The notes: generated by a model not told the origin, from the letters alone. A stretch of DNA of 64,000 nucleotides from Strigops habroptila (GCF_004027225.2 NC_044278.2:66621423-66685422), one strand, 5' to 3'; shown: positions 36,160 through 48,153, numbered from the stretch's first letter. Program-made: numbers and translations.

Positions 36160-36639
36160 TGCCCCAGCCATTGAGTTGGCTGCGTTTGGAGCTCGGCTAA
36201 GGTGCCTCTATACAAACGCCTGTAGTATGGGGCACAAGCAAGAGGAATTAGAGATGTGTGCAAGGCTATGGGAATATGATGTCATTGGTATCACAGAAAC
36301 ATGGTGGGATGGCTCCTATGACTGTATTGTCAGAATGGAAGGATACAGGCTGTTTAGAAAAGACAGGCCAGGCAGACGGGAGGGGGCGTTGCTATCTATG
36401 TCAGTGATAGGCTAGAGAGTATGGAACTCTGTCTGGGCACGGGTGTTGAGGTAACAGTGTGTTTGTGGGTCAGGATCAAAGGGAGAACAGCAATGGGGGA
36501 CATTACGGTGGGGATCTGTTACAGGCCGCCTGATCAAGAGGACTCTGTGGATGAAGCGCTCTACAGACAGATAGGAGCAGCCTCACGCTCGCAGGCCCTT
36601 GTCCTCATGGGGGACTTCAACCATCCTGACATCTGTTGG
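36160..36639 (+). pseudogene. CR1 ORF2 endonuclease domain, truncated and frameshifted
   Basis: Only the N-terminal apurinic/apyrimidinic-type endonuclease of ORF2 is present; this domain nicks target DNA for target-primed reverse transcription. In one frame (about 36176-36385) the motifs CLYTNA (metal-binding Asn), ITETWWD (catalytic Glu) and FRKDR are visible. Near 36378-36387, in a G-rich run, the frame shifts by a net loss of one base. It then continues in another frame (36388 onward) with VAIYVSDRLE, GICYRPPDQ and the MGDFN motif (catalytic Asp and Asn) up to PDICW. The frame then breaks at the internal deletion, so the SDH motif and the entire reverse transcriptase are absent. The start codon is uncertain because the frame upstream of 36176 also contains disruptions. 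Confidence 0.88.
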
Positions 36640-36749
36640 ACAGAGCCTTGGACCACGTGGTTTAGGGCAAGGTGTCCCTGCCCATTGCATGGGGGTTTGA
36701 ACTAGATGATCTTAAGGTCCTTTCCAACCCTTACTATTCTGATTCTATG

Positions 36750-39473
36750 TTTGGGCTGTACATTTCCGAAGTAGCACAGTATCATTTCAATTAAATAACT
36801 TCCAAATTTTCAGAGACAAAAGTGGCCCTGGGGCACTAATATTAACTCTCTTGTAACACTTACCTGGATCCTCTTTCATTTCCAAATACCATAAGACTGG
36901 AAAAATATTTGCTGTATAATCATCACAGTAGATCTGCAATTCAAAATACAGAAGTATAATTTCATGCATTTTTTTCCTTGACTAATGTGGGTTGGAGGAG
37001 AGAATTTTGACTCTCTGTATAACATCATATTTTGCCTATGAATACTTTTTTATAAATAACAAAAGCAATAGCAAAAATAACAACAATCTTTTTTTAAAAG
37101 CATAGTAAAATATCATTAGACAAATTAAAGTTGTTCTCTCAAAAGGCCAGTAAATTTGAGAGAATCATAGGTACAGAAAGGTACAAATAATGAATGAAAG
37201 AAAGACTTGGTTTAGAAACAAGAGAGAATTTACTGCCGGCAGATTTACACCCTGTTCACTTGTATAGTGTGTTTTCATGTACTGTTTGGATGTTTACTGA
37301 TGTTATGTCCTATAAGTGCATGCCTTTCTTATTTAGTAAACAGACAGAAACGGGTAATGTTGCAGACCTCCAGAGGAAGATGATATCTAACAGAATTTAA
37401 ATATCTAACATGGAACTGAATTCCTAATTCCCCTGTCTAATTGACTGACTTGCAACTTACATTCTTAGGACTTGTTCACTAACCAATGAAACACTAGGTT
37501 CATTTTAAGTAATCTCACCTGGAGATAATTTTGTCTCTTTAAAGCAAACAAAAGATAACATAGCCTCACATTTTAAATATAAATAACTTTTTTTTTTTTT
37601 TGAGATTAAAAAGTGCGCTTTTTTTTTTTTTTTTTTTAAGAAGAATAGAGAAAGTAATTCATATACATATAAAAATCAAATACTTCTGAATTGTTTCCAG
37701 GGATATAGTCAAGACAACATTTTCCATGAGTTTAATCAGGTGGTTCTATATGCATTACTGTTCTCTGAAATTTATTTGGGTCTTCTGCCTGTTTGTCTAT
37801 TTTAGAACTAGCAGGGATTTTTCTTCTTCCAACATGTTTATTTCAGTAGTAATCTATTTTAATGTTGGTTTCAAAAACCTATGTTTTAGGGTAGGCCATG
37901 CTAAAAAAAATTATGAGGAAAAGACATAAGAATGAAAAGACTCCAAATGAGGAGGAAAGATCATAACAGAGGCTGAACTCAAAACTTGTATAGGATATCA
38001 GAGAATAAAATGTATGCCTCACCACTTTGCCATATCAATTTCTAATAAAATGCTTTTATCCCCACCCCTAACCTATATGTTTTTATTTCATTTTTACTAA
38101 GGGTTTGGGGGTGGGTTTTTTACCTTTTTTATTGAAGTGTTTGGTCTTTTATTCTTTTAAAGAAAGGGGAAAACAAGAACATATAATTCCTTTTAAAGTA
38201 TTTTTATTTCATACTTCTTGGCTATGTCATCTGGTATTCATCTCTTTTTTAAACTTGGCAGCCAAGTTTTCAGCTGCTGTAAATTGGACAATGCTAATAA
38301 AATCAAGACACTACCTGAATTTTAATCAGCTGTTCATCTGTTTTGAGAGTTCTATTATGTTTAATATCTCCTTACAGTAATAAAGTAAAATAACCCTCGA
38401 GTTTTTTGCTGTTGTTCTCTGAATTTTGTACTTTTATTTCTATCAAGGAGAATGTATCCTTCTAATATTTTCAAAATTTTAATTTATTCTTTTTTTAATA
38501 CTTTACTACTTGCTTTCTTTTATTGACAGCCAGTGGGCATTGAACATATGTTTCCCCTGAGCTTTTACAAATTATGCTTGTTTCTTATTTTATTTTTTCT
38601 AGGATGGGTACACTTAATTTAGAATCCACCAGCCTGTGCAAGTTCAAATTGTTCCTTCTATTGTACATTAGCTTGCATTTCTCTATAGTGATTTTAATTA
38701 GCTTTCATTGCCCAGATACCATGTATTATCTCAACTTCTGAAGCTACTCATAACCTTCTGAAGACTAAAATCAGTATTGCTATTCAACTATTTAACTTAC
38801 CTTATGCTCTGGATTTGTGCTTTAAAGTATTCATTACATCGCTACCAACCTTAGTACCAAAAATAAGCTGGAACTTTTGTAGGTCTGTCTCTAACGTAAA
38901 TCTACATTAATCATGAAATTTTTTTCTTTTATTTTTACTGCTTTTTATTTCAAATGAATTGTCTCAGTGACAGGACTTATCATTCACAAGTTCTGCTTTT
39001 TCCTCTTATAATCCATAGATCAGTAGCTTAAATGCTGTTATTGCAAGCACTGCAATTATTTTGTTGATCACTTCTGCTTTTAGCACTTTAAAGTTCATTA
39101 TATTATATGATTTACATACGTTAATTCAGAAGTGATGGGTTGTGAATCATTGTCTCATTTATTTGGGTAATTAGATTCTTGAATGGATAACAACTCTTGT
39201 AAAAGTCTAACATGAGAAGGCTAATATAATAGTTAAAAGTCAAAAGTTAGTTCTTAACTTTTTTTCATCTCACACTAGGTATTTATTGATTCCAAACTCT
39301 GTTTTGGAAGTAAGCTGACTAAAACAGAGGAAAAGAAGCACATAGCAATTCTGAATCATGTCACAGCTAAGTCCTTTTGTAGATTTGAACCCTGAATTTT
39401 GTGTCTGTACATTCCTCCTCTGTAAAACGAAAACTTATAAATATATGAATGTTACAGCCTTTGAAGTGCAGTT
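36750..39473. other. A/T-rich DNA without a recognised gene
   Basis: It contains T runs near 37587-37600 and 37619-37637. No transposon or gene is recognised. Small open frames here (for example 37726-37929 and 38105-38380) have no known domain. Confidence 0.6.
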
Positions 39474-39660
39474 CCATTTCTTTACTGAAAGGAGAGTGAA
39501 ACACTGGAACAGCCTTCCTAGAGAGGTGGTCGATGTCCCATGCCTGTTGGTGTTTAAAAGACATTTGGACAGTGCGCTTAATAATATGCTTTAACTTGTG
39601 GTCAACTCTGAAATGGTTAGGCAGTTGGACTAGATGATTGCTGTAGTTCGCTTCTAACTT
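39474..39660 (+). mobile_element. CR1 LINE 3' fragment with the end of ORF2
   Basis: 5'-truncated CR1. The frame ending at 39594 encodes the last residues of the ORF2 protein (TERRVKHWNSLPREVVDV, then a VFKRHLD block), the conserved C-terminus of the CR1 reverse-transcriptase ORF. The 3' untranslated part follows, with 'GGTTAGGCAGTTGGACTAGA' near 39617. The tail is expanded to a pentanucleotide array (next entry). Same subfamily as the copy at 40755, 1.3 kb away and in the same orientation. Confidence 0.87.
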
Positions 39661-39717
39661 TATTATCCTATCCTACCCTATCCTGTCCTATCCTATCCCA
39701 TCTTATCCCATCCCATT
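39661..39717 (+). repeat. (TCCTA)n-type array grown from a CR1 tail
   Basis: Pentanucleotide units TCCTA, CCCTA, TCCTG, TCCCA and TCTTA follow the CR1 body without a gap. The family's usual tail has been replaced by a degenerate 5-bp repeat. Confidence 0.88.
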
Positions 39718-39720
39718 CTC

Positions 39721-40754
39721 AAAATTAAATAAGATTAAACCAATGCAGGGTAATAGAGCACAAGCTTAGATTCTCAGTACATTTTATGAAATAAGTTGAG
39801 CACCTAAGTGTACAAACTGTGATTAGCTCTGTGACATTGCTGAGAGTGCCCAGGACAGCTAGCTGTCACAAAGCAGCATTTTCAGTAGAGAGGGAATCAT
39901 AGTTCAGGCCTTTCATGAGCTGAATCTCCTTTTTGGAATACTTTACTTTTCTCTCCCTAATGACTGTCTAGAGAATGCAGGTTGATAACTGAAGGGCCTC
40001 TTGACTTCTATACAGTGAAAATTGGTTTAGTTTTTGCAATGGTTTTGTATTCAGATGTTGCATTTATGGAGAATACTGTTGAACACAATGAACAGTTTGC
40101 ACATACATGCACTGATAGCTGGATACATATAGTAGTTCTGTATGTTTCTGGAATATTAGATTTTTCTGAAAGAGACCCAATTTTTTCTACAGTATTGCAG
40201 GGGCAACCCAGAAAAGAAAAGAAATCTGTTTTACTGAAACTAGTAATTGTTTCTGCAAGAAAGAGTCAGATCTGGATAACCTTCTTGATGTTATTTGTTT
40301 CCTAAATAAACATAATTTCATTCTATAAGAATTAGCTGCGCGGTTAATGCCTGAACTCGTAGTCAAACCAGTAGTCTTGCATTTTTGACTAAGTTCATTA
40401 TGACTGTGGTTAACCAAGAACACACACCAAATAATAGAGAAAACAAAATATATTTGTTTTGGGTATTGCAATAGACTGCAATAAAGCTCACTAATGTTCT
40501 CCAGTTTTAGGTAAAGAAATACTGGTGAAATGCAATAATAATAAATTTATTACTTGTAAAATATTTCACTGTTTCAAAAAAGTTGAAACCCCTACATTTG
40601 GATATTATTTCCCATTGGTATTTTAGATGTAGAGGTTATATAAAGCATTTCTGGAGTTGAAAGTTATTGGATTCTATTAACCATCTATATTATTTGTAAA
40701 TCAAGAATAACTACCCTGGAGGAAATAGCAAAAATTATTGAAGGTAGGCAATTC
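39721..40754. other. A/T-rich spacer between two related CR1 copies
   Basis: No gene seen. The 107-codon open frame at 39982-40305 has no recognisable domain. Confidence 0.6.
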
Positions 40755-40921
40755 GTGGTTTGAAGCTGAACCAAGGGAGGTTTACACTGAATGTTAGAAA
40801 TCATTTTTTTTACTGAAAGGGTAGTGAAACACTGGAAGAGCACTAGAAGAGGTAATCGATGTGCCAAACCTGTCAGTGTTTTAGAGGTATTTGGACAATG
40901 CCCTTAAAAACATGCTTTAAC
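40755..40921 (+). mobile_element. CR1 LINE 3' fragment, last part of 3' UTR missing
   Basis: It aligns with the copy at 39474 through 'ACTGAAAGGGTAGTGAAACA' near 40812, 'GTATTTGGACAATGCCCTTA' near 40887 and 'ACATGCTTTAAC' at the end. The roughly 65 bases that should follow in the 3' UTR (present in the other copy at about 39593-39660) are absent. In their place are a pyrimidine tract with T26 and then a pentanucleotide array. Confidence 0.85.
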
Positions 40922-41125
40922 ATTTCTTTCTTCTTTTTCTTTTTTTTTTTTTTTTTTTTTTTTTTAGCTCTATTCTACTATATTCTATTTGATTCTATCC
41001 TACCCTATCCTGTCCTGTCCTCGTCTGTTCTGTTCTGTTCCGGTCTGGTCTGGTCTGCTCTGATCTAACTCTATTCTCTCTCCTCTCTCTCCTCTCTCCT
41101 CTCTCCTCCCATCGTCTCTCCTCTC
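40922..41125 (+). repeat. T26 plus graded pentanucleotide/CT array
   Basis: T26 at 40940-40965 is followed by units that change in order from TTCTA-like, through TCCTA/TCCTG, to TGTTC, then TGGTC, and finally CTCTC/TCCTC repeats. Each block is nearly homogeneous and differs from the next by one or two bases, so the array looks like successive replacement of the unit as it expanded. Confidence 0.88.
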
Positions 41126-44100
41126 TTTAAAAAGCCCAATTCATTTCTGTTAAAGCACTATAAGACTAGCCAAACCATGTACCATGGAAAATCTCTTCGC
41201 ACTTGGAAAATTTCTGTCATTTAATTTTATTTTGGTGCAATATTAGAGACAGAATCTGTTTTGTTCTCTGTTTCCAGAGTCCTTTATCCCAGAGTCCTTT
41301 ACTGCACTGATTTTTAATGCAGTACAACACGCAAGGCAAAAATGGCCCATGAAACAAACTGGCTATCCTATCTCCCTTCATCTGTTGTAAGACTAATCCA
41401 GTTGCATTGTTAGGTTGTTTTCCCCATCAATGGGGAAGTTGCAGCCAGGCAAGATTCTGACAGATAGAGCTGCTTTTCTACTTTTTCCCCTTTTCAGCTT
41501 GAGTGTGTTACCTCTCTCTAGGAAAAAAAAAAAAAAATAAAAGGGGAGGCAACAATCAAACAAAGTTGCCTTGTACAGGCAGAAGGTATTATGTTCAGCA
41601 TGACCTTGACCTACAACTCTTGACATCAGCTCTAGAAAATGTGTCAGTTTTCTTGCCTGGTTTGCTCAAGTGGTGCAGCCTTACTACTACTGTAAAGACA
41701 TACTTTACATACACACACAAACACAAGTGCGCTTATTTCTGTGAAGTCAGAGGCAACAAAGCTGTCCTTGTATCTAGCAAATATAATTCTTTCCTTCTTG
41801 CATAATTGCTTAAATGTTTTTGTTTGAAATTCTATTCACATTGACACTTCATGTATGTGTGAAACTTGTTTGAATGATGTCTACATTCATTAGTTTTTCC
41901 ACAGTAACCATTTCCCTTACAAGGTACATGATCCCAGAGCAAAGAAAAGTTAACAATTTAAAACTCTGAGGGTGTCTTTGTTGGGACCAGTGTAATTTCT
42001 TAATTCACATTCCTTTCACTTAGTTCCTGTAATCCCTGAAGAGAACAGAGTCAAACTTTGTGTTTTAATTAGGATTTTCAGTATTTATGGCCTGGAGCAA
42101 TGAAAGAAAAAAGAAATTCTAGGGTCATTGTGGGAAAAAAGAGTGGGCCAAGTTTGCATTCTTGTGACTGTCATTTACATTTTCTAAGAACAGATGTCAA
42201 AAGTGAAAATGGTTTTATGATTAACAGCTCTGTATGACTAAAAGTAACCAAGAGGATTTTGCATGAAATATTGGTAAGAAACATCTATCAAAGATAGCGA
42301 ATTTAGGCAAGGAATGCCACTCTGTGAGAAAGATAATAGACTGGAACTATAGCAATGATGATGATAACTAAGGTTCAAGAATAAAAATTTCACAAATTAG
42401 TATGTTTCTTTTATAAATACAGATGTTATAAATGTGTTGCATTGGTATCATTGGGGCAAGTGAGAAGCTGATCTTGTGCCAGTCAACTGAACCTTACAAG
42501 AATTCCAAACAATATCATTACAAATGTTCACAGATTCACTATAGTGCTGAAATGTTGAAAAAGTACATCTTTGCCCTCTTTTGCTTTACAAAGGAAGTTT
42601 ATTAATGTGTAAGCTGTAGAGCATTCAGAAACTCCATATGAATGAAGCATAATTATTCAGGTTTTACTTAATTATCCAGCTTCCTGCTCTGTCCTTGTGC
42701 ATACCTGGTTTGTTTGACTGTTTCTTGACAAATGCTTGAAAATCACAGTGGGACAAACTGTGTAAGGGGATAAGGATAATCACTACTGCTTATTTCTCAG
42801 TGAAAATCATGCAAATCTGGTACAGCTTTATGGTAGTTTAAAGGAACTAGCCCATTTCCAACAAAACCATGACCACAATTCTTTCTCTTTTTAATGAAAC
42901 TTTGCACTAAAAATGTTCAGGGGAAAAAAAAAAAAAAAAAGAAAATGAAGCTGCAAATAGTAAAGCATTCAAAGAAAAGAAGGAATAAACACTACTTAAA
43001 AAAAACCAAAACCAAACAACCAGTAAAACTGTATCAAAGATCTTGTTATTAAAACAAAGTTCATAATCAATGCCCCCAGAATGAATACTTCTTTTCTAAG
43101 GGAATGAAAGAAAAGGGAGAGGGCTGGTTATTTTAGTAAAGAGGTAAAATTATTTGAAATGACTAAGAAAAAAAGAAAAAAGACACATAACACACACAAA
43201 AGCAGAATTAAAATTCAAAGATATCAGTGAAAGGTAGCAACCACGCAACTACTCACCTTTGTTTTTGATGATAATTAGATACTTAACTACTAAGCAGGTT
43301 TTTGAAAATTCGCACTGCAATTTAATAAAAGAGACTATAAACTAAGCAAACATAATTAATGGTTGGAAAGACAAAAAAAAAAAAAAAAAATGACATACAT
43401 AGCTACCTGGATCAGCTATATGCATAAATTAACAGTTCAATATTATGACTGTGTTCTTCCTTAGAAGAAAATGAAGTGTTTCACTCAAGGTAGTCATGAT
43501 TAGGTGTTTGGCTGACTGTTTCTGTAATTTAAGTGGAGATCAAAGACATGAAGGAGGACTGTTTCCTGAAGCTAATTTTTAGTGTTGCAATGGTTTAAAA
43601 CTAAGAAATATTGTAAGCATAGTGAGAATCAAACTTAATCTATGCTCCACTAGAAAAAGAGATTGGAGAAATAAAAATCATTCATCTATACTGTAGTCAA
43701 TGGATACTCACAATATATTTCAAATAGGCATTTATTCCAACCCATCTTCATTACTTCAAGTATAGACTTTTTTTTTCATTTTCCATAATACATTCAGAAA
43801 AGTGTTGATTTAGCAAAATCAAACTCCATCTTGGAGGCAAATAGAAAGTGTAACAGGGAAAAGTATCCATAGAGATAGTAACAGATCCCAAACTAATAGA
43901 TTCAAAGCTGAAATTTAAATGCACTTGCACTTTTCATGCAAGTATATTAGTATCTGTAAGTTTCTCAGTAATTTTGAGCTGAACCTCTCAGATATCTTTG
44001 GAAGTGCTAGATATTTGCACATATGTGGAAAAAACCCAAAACCACCACCACCCCCCACCCACCCACCCACCCAACCAAGCAAGTGTCTGTATTCCACGGG

Positions 44101-45633
44101 ATAGGTCTAACATTGAATACTATTTATCTAAGAATGACAGTTTCTGAAAGCTTTATTAGCATGCAGAGGAACTTCCAGAGTGTCAATATAAAGTTTACCT
44201 TAGGACTTTTGACTCTTATTTGTATATGGAAATGGCCAACAAAAATGAGAGTATAAAATTAATTGTGCCATTCCATTGTTCATTATTAATTGAACCCAAA
44301 TGAGATTTGGCAACTGTTCTTCAGATCTTTCTTAAAATTCGTGGAAGAAATTTTTGGAAGACATCTTGAAAAGTAGGATTTCAATCAGTAAGAATGTGAC
44401 AGGGAAAAGCATTTGTTTGCTAATTCATTCTTGCATCTGGGACAAGTTAGGCACAAGGCAAAGGAAGGAAACAGTTTCTTTCAGTATCTAATACATAAGT
44501 GACAGAGAATTGCTGACTCTCTCAGAGAACAAGATTCCCACAAAATTATTTGAATACAGTAGGACAAAGCATAAACCTTTCTAGAAAATTTCACTCTATG
44601 TATGCATTCACTGCTTTCCGTACAGATGACTCTGTGCACTCACACATGAGCGTGCACAGATAAACAGATGCACATACTGCCATGTCCCTCATTTGCTTTA
44701 AAAACCCAAACCCAGTCATAAAATGTAACATGGCTGTTTTTATCATTCAGGTATGTGGACATGTTTTTTCAAAAAAAAAAAAAAGACAAAATTCAACAAT
44801 TTAACTTCCTGCTAATCATATTCTTCCCATGGAAATAGGGCTAAAAAGGAGAAATATTAAAAAAAAAAAAAAAGAGTAGAAATCTTACTCTGTCAAAAAG
44901 TTATGAAGACAGTCAACTTTCCTGTTCCTAGATTGCTTCATCTTCTCTCAAATTTTGGTCGTATGAGATGTATAACAGAAGAAGTTCTATCCTTGTGGAA
45001 ATAAATATCAGTCTTGTCACTGATTGCTGGAAGAATAGTTACAAAAGTTCTTTATATTTTATTAAGAATTTCATCTCATAACACAGTATGTCACTATAAA
45101 ATAATCCAAATTAATTCTGGACATTAAATTATCATAAATGGTCATAAAAATATTGTAAAATGGATTTTCATTGAGACAAGGAAATCTGAAAAATATAATT
45201 AAAACTTTTGATCTAATTCTACAGGGATGAATCAAAAAGAGCAGCTGTTCCATATTATTTTTCTCTTTTTCAAGATAATGTTGATAACAAATGAGTTATG
45301 CTCTTTATTATGTGGATTTTTTTTTTCTGTGTGTGTATATGCATAAATCTGAACTTATATGAACAGTCTGACTGAAATAAACAAGTCATCTTGCATAAGT
45401 TCATCAGAATTTTTCACTGAGTATCTATATTGAATCATTTAAATATAAACTTAAGCCACAGAGTTCAGATTAATAATACATTGGAAAAAAACCTTTAATA
45501 CTTAGATATGTGAGATTCTTTATACCAGTTTCACCAACTATAAAGAAAAACTAGTCAGATTTACTTAAGTTTCTGTATTTGTCTAAGAGGAGTGGAATAT
45601 AAAAAGTTCTTTTACTAATATCAATTTTAGAAG
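41126..45633. other. A/T-rich DNA without a recognised gene
   Basis: Holds several A runs (41522-41536, about 42928-42941, 43373-43390, 44776-44787, about 44860-44874) and the CCCA array at 44041-44078. No host exon or transposon body is recognised. Confidence 0.6.
44041..44078. repeat. CCA/CCCA array, G-quadruplex-capable on the minus strand
   Basis: CCA units lead into C6 (44051-44056) and four further CCC runs separated by single A bases (44058-44072). On the minus strand this is five G-runs of three or more with one-base loops, an ideal parallel G-quadruplex pattern. Confidence 0.9.
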
Positions 45634-46140
45634 CACAGAATCACAGTGTTTTGCGTTAGAAGGGACCTTTAAAGATCACCTAGTTCAACCCCTCTGACAT
45701 GGGCAAAGACATCTTTCACTAGATCAGGTTTCTCAAAGCCCCTTCCAACCTGACCTTGAACACTTCCAATGGTGGGGCATTCACAACCTTTCTGGGCAAC
45801 CTGTTGCAGTGTTTCACTACCCTCATTATAAAAAATTTCTTCCTTCTATACAATCTAAATCTACCCTCTTTCAGTTTAAAACTGCTTCCCTTTCTCCTGT
45901 TGGTAAAATGTCTCTCTCCAGCTTTCTTATAAGCTCTCTTCAAATATTAAGAGCCTTCAATAAGGTCTCCCTGGAGCCTTCTGTTCTCCAGGCTGAACAA
46001 CCCCAACTCTCTTAGCCTTTCTTAACAGGAGAGGGTTTTTTTCTGGCTCTCTTCTGGACCTGCTCTGACAGGTCCATGTCTTTCTTGTACTGGAAGCCCA
46101 AGACCTGGATGCAGTAGTCTAATGAAAGCAGAGTAGAGAA
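45634..46140 (-). mobile_element. CR1 LINE 3' fragment (about 500 bp)
   Basis: The plus strand opens with the reversed tail 'CACAGAATCACAG', then the antisense landmarks 'GGGACCTTTAAAGATCACCT' near 45663, 'CAACCTGACCTTGAACACTT' near 45746, 'GGGCAACCTGTTGCAGTGTT' near 45793 and 'TTCTCCAGGCTGAACAACCC' near 45983. On the minus strand the open frame 45943-45719 encodes the C-terminal CR1 ORF2 block (FKLKEGRFRLY, then VVKHCNRLPRKVVNAP). It is 5'-truncated near 46140. Divergence looks moderate. Confidence 0.9.
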
Positions 46141-48153
46141 AACAGTACATGGTAGAAATTTCAAACTTGTCCACAGACTATAATTCATTACCCATCATGC
46201 ACCTCCATGTCTTTGGCCTGATGATAACCTGCTAATAGTCATGCTGCTTTTGTTGTCTGCTAAATCCCTGTGAAAAAGTTTGCCTTTTTGATGCCTTAAT
46301 TGGAAGGCAATCATAAACAAATGCTAAACAACCTTGATGAACGAAGTCAGAGGGACTACATACTGGGAAATTTTTTATAGATCGGATTTTCACTTATCTC
46401 TTTACTTTTGACATTTAATCCTATTTTTGAAATAGCTGCTATATGAAATCTGCTGTATTTTATAAGTGCAGTAAAGGTAGTTTTGTGATTTATCAGAAAG
46501 GGATGACAGAAAATGTAAATTTACTCCTTCTACATATGGTGTGCGCAATATCATCCTGAGGTTATGTTGGGGAAAGCACACATTTAAATGGTCTATGGCA
46601 GGATGAAAATTACCAGTCTTTAAGAGCACCAGTTGCATGATAAATAAATGGTCTGTGTCATTTTAGTAGTAAATAACATAAAAATAATATATAAACAGCT
46701 TTTTTGCTGTTGTTGCTCATAAATAGGTTATCTAAAAGGCCAAAAAAAAAAAAAAATGATGGCACTATTTTTTCTTGAGACCCATTAAATTTGATGTAAG
46801 TTCATCTTGTATTTTCATACTGTATCATTTTACGTAATCCCTTAAAGAAGTGGCTCCATATAGTCTGATTCCTTACCTTGCTAGGAGGTTGTTTCTCTGG
46901 TAACCTCACCAATAGTCAGCTATTTTCAGTATGCAAACCTTACAAAGAAAAGATTCCTGGCACTTTCAGTTAGTTGTTCTCATGCATTTTCTGAGAGTCC
47001 CTTTTTAGCTAAAAAATACATGTAATATATTAATTTTATTTTTACCCTTAGTTGAATGCTCTTATTCAATTATTTTCTTTCTCATCACTGTGTTTCTCAA
47101 TGAAATGTCATTATAAAATACCATACTTTGAAGAAACAGATTATAAGTACTGCTTAATATTAAGTGTAATGTTCAAAAAGAAAATTTATTGTTAACTGTA
47201 TGAAATTTAAAAAAAATCTTAGTATACTTCAGTTATGTTTCTTTAATGTGGAAGTGTAAATATACTTCTGAAAGTCCTCTTATATTACACTGACAGAAAT
47301 TCCCATTTGAACACACTGTAGATATGCACTGTATTTATCTATAGTAAGGGGTTTTTCTTCTATGCCTACACATAAGAATTTAGAAATCCAAATAATGAAT
47401 ATGAGGAATTTCACACCTCAGGCCAGTACAGGTAACAAGATACTTGTAAAAAATTGTTGGAGTTTTTAATAACGGTGTTATTAATGAATTTGCTTGTACT
47501 GTTGAATTTTGTTTTAGATACTATAGAACTATAGAAAAAACATGTTTAAGAAACATTATATACCATAGACTGAAAAAATAAAATAAATTACACACAATCC
47601 TACTGTCAGAGGCATGAATTTATTTAGGCATGAGAAGAAATTGCTAAGGACAGTGCATTTGGATAACTGAATGAAGAAAGATTTCTAATTATATTGGTTG
47701 ACTGCTTCACAAAGGTTAGGACATAAACGGATTCATCAACAGATCTCAGAATCACAGCTGCCCCATTCCTAGGCCTCATAGGAAATATAGCCAAGCTGTG
47801 GAAGTAATAACAGTAAAAGGATGGTAAACAAGAAAACATCAAGATCAAGACTAAAAATTTCAGTGTGGATTAGGTCCCAGTACACAAGGTAGAGAATTAC
47901 AAATTTCCATTGTTGTATGTAATAGACGAGAACTAAGTTCTCAGGAACTACTAAACTGTGGTTTATTGGTTTCCCTTAGTTAGACTAGGAGGTATCCAGT
48001 CTACTAAGGGGAACATTAACAATATATAAATCTTTGCCTTCTTTTTTTGGCTATTAGAAAGATCTGGAAATAGGGAAGATTTTGCCCACCATGACTACCA
48101 GATAGCTTTTTATTTTTCTTATCTATTTATTTTTCTGTCTATTATAGATAGTT

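Larger units (their letters stand above)
34695..36749 (+). mobile_element. CR1 LINE with intact 5' side but internal deletion
   Basis: In order: a GC- and CpG-rich leader (about 34700-34985), ORF1 (34986-36062), the start of ORF2 with endonuclease motifs (about 36180-36639), then directly the CR1 3' end (36640-36749) with landmarks 'TTTAGGGCAAGGTGTCCCTG', 'GAACTAGATGATCTTAAGG' and the tail ATTCTGATTCTATG. About 2 kb or more of a full CR1 (rest of endonuclease, all of the reverse transcriptase) is missing. Nearly all genomic CR1 copies are cut at the 5' side, so a copy that keeps its 5' end and both termini is uncommon. The exact left boundary is not resolved; it lies between the C24 run and about 34735. 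Retained CpGs and mild damage suggest it is younger than its neighbours. Confidence 0.88.
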
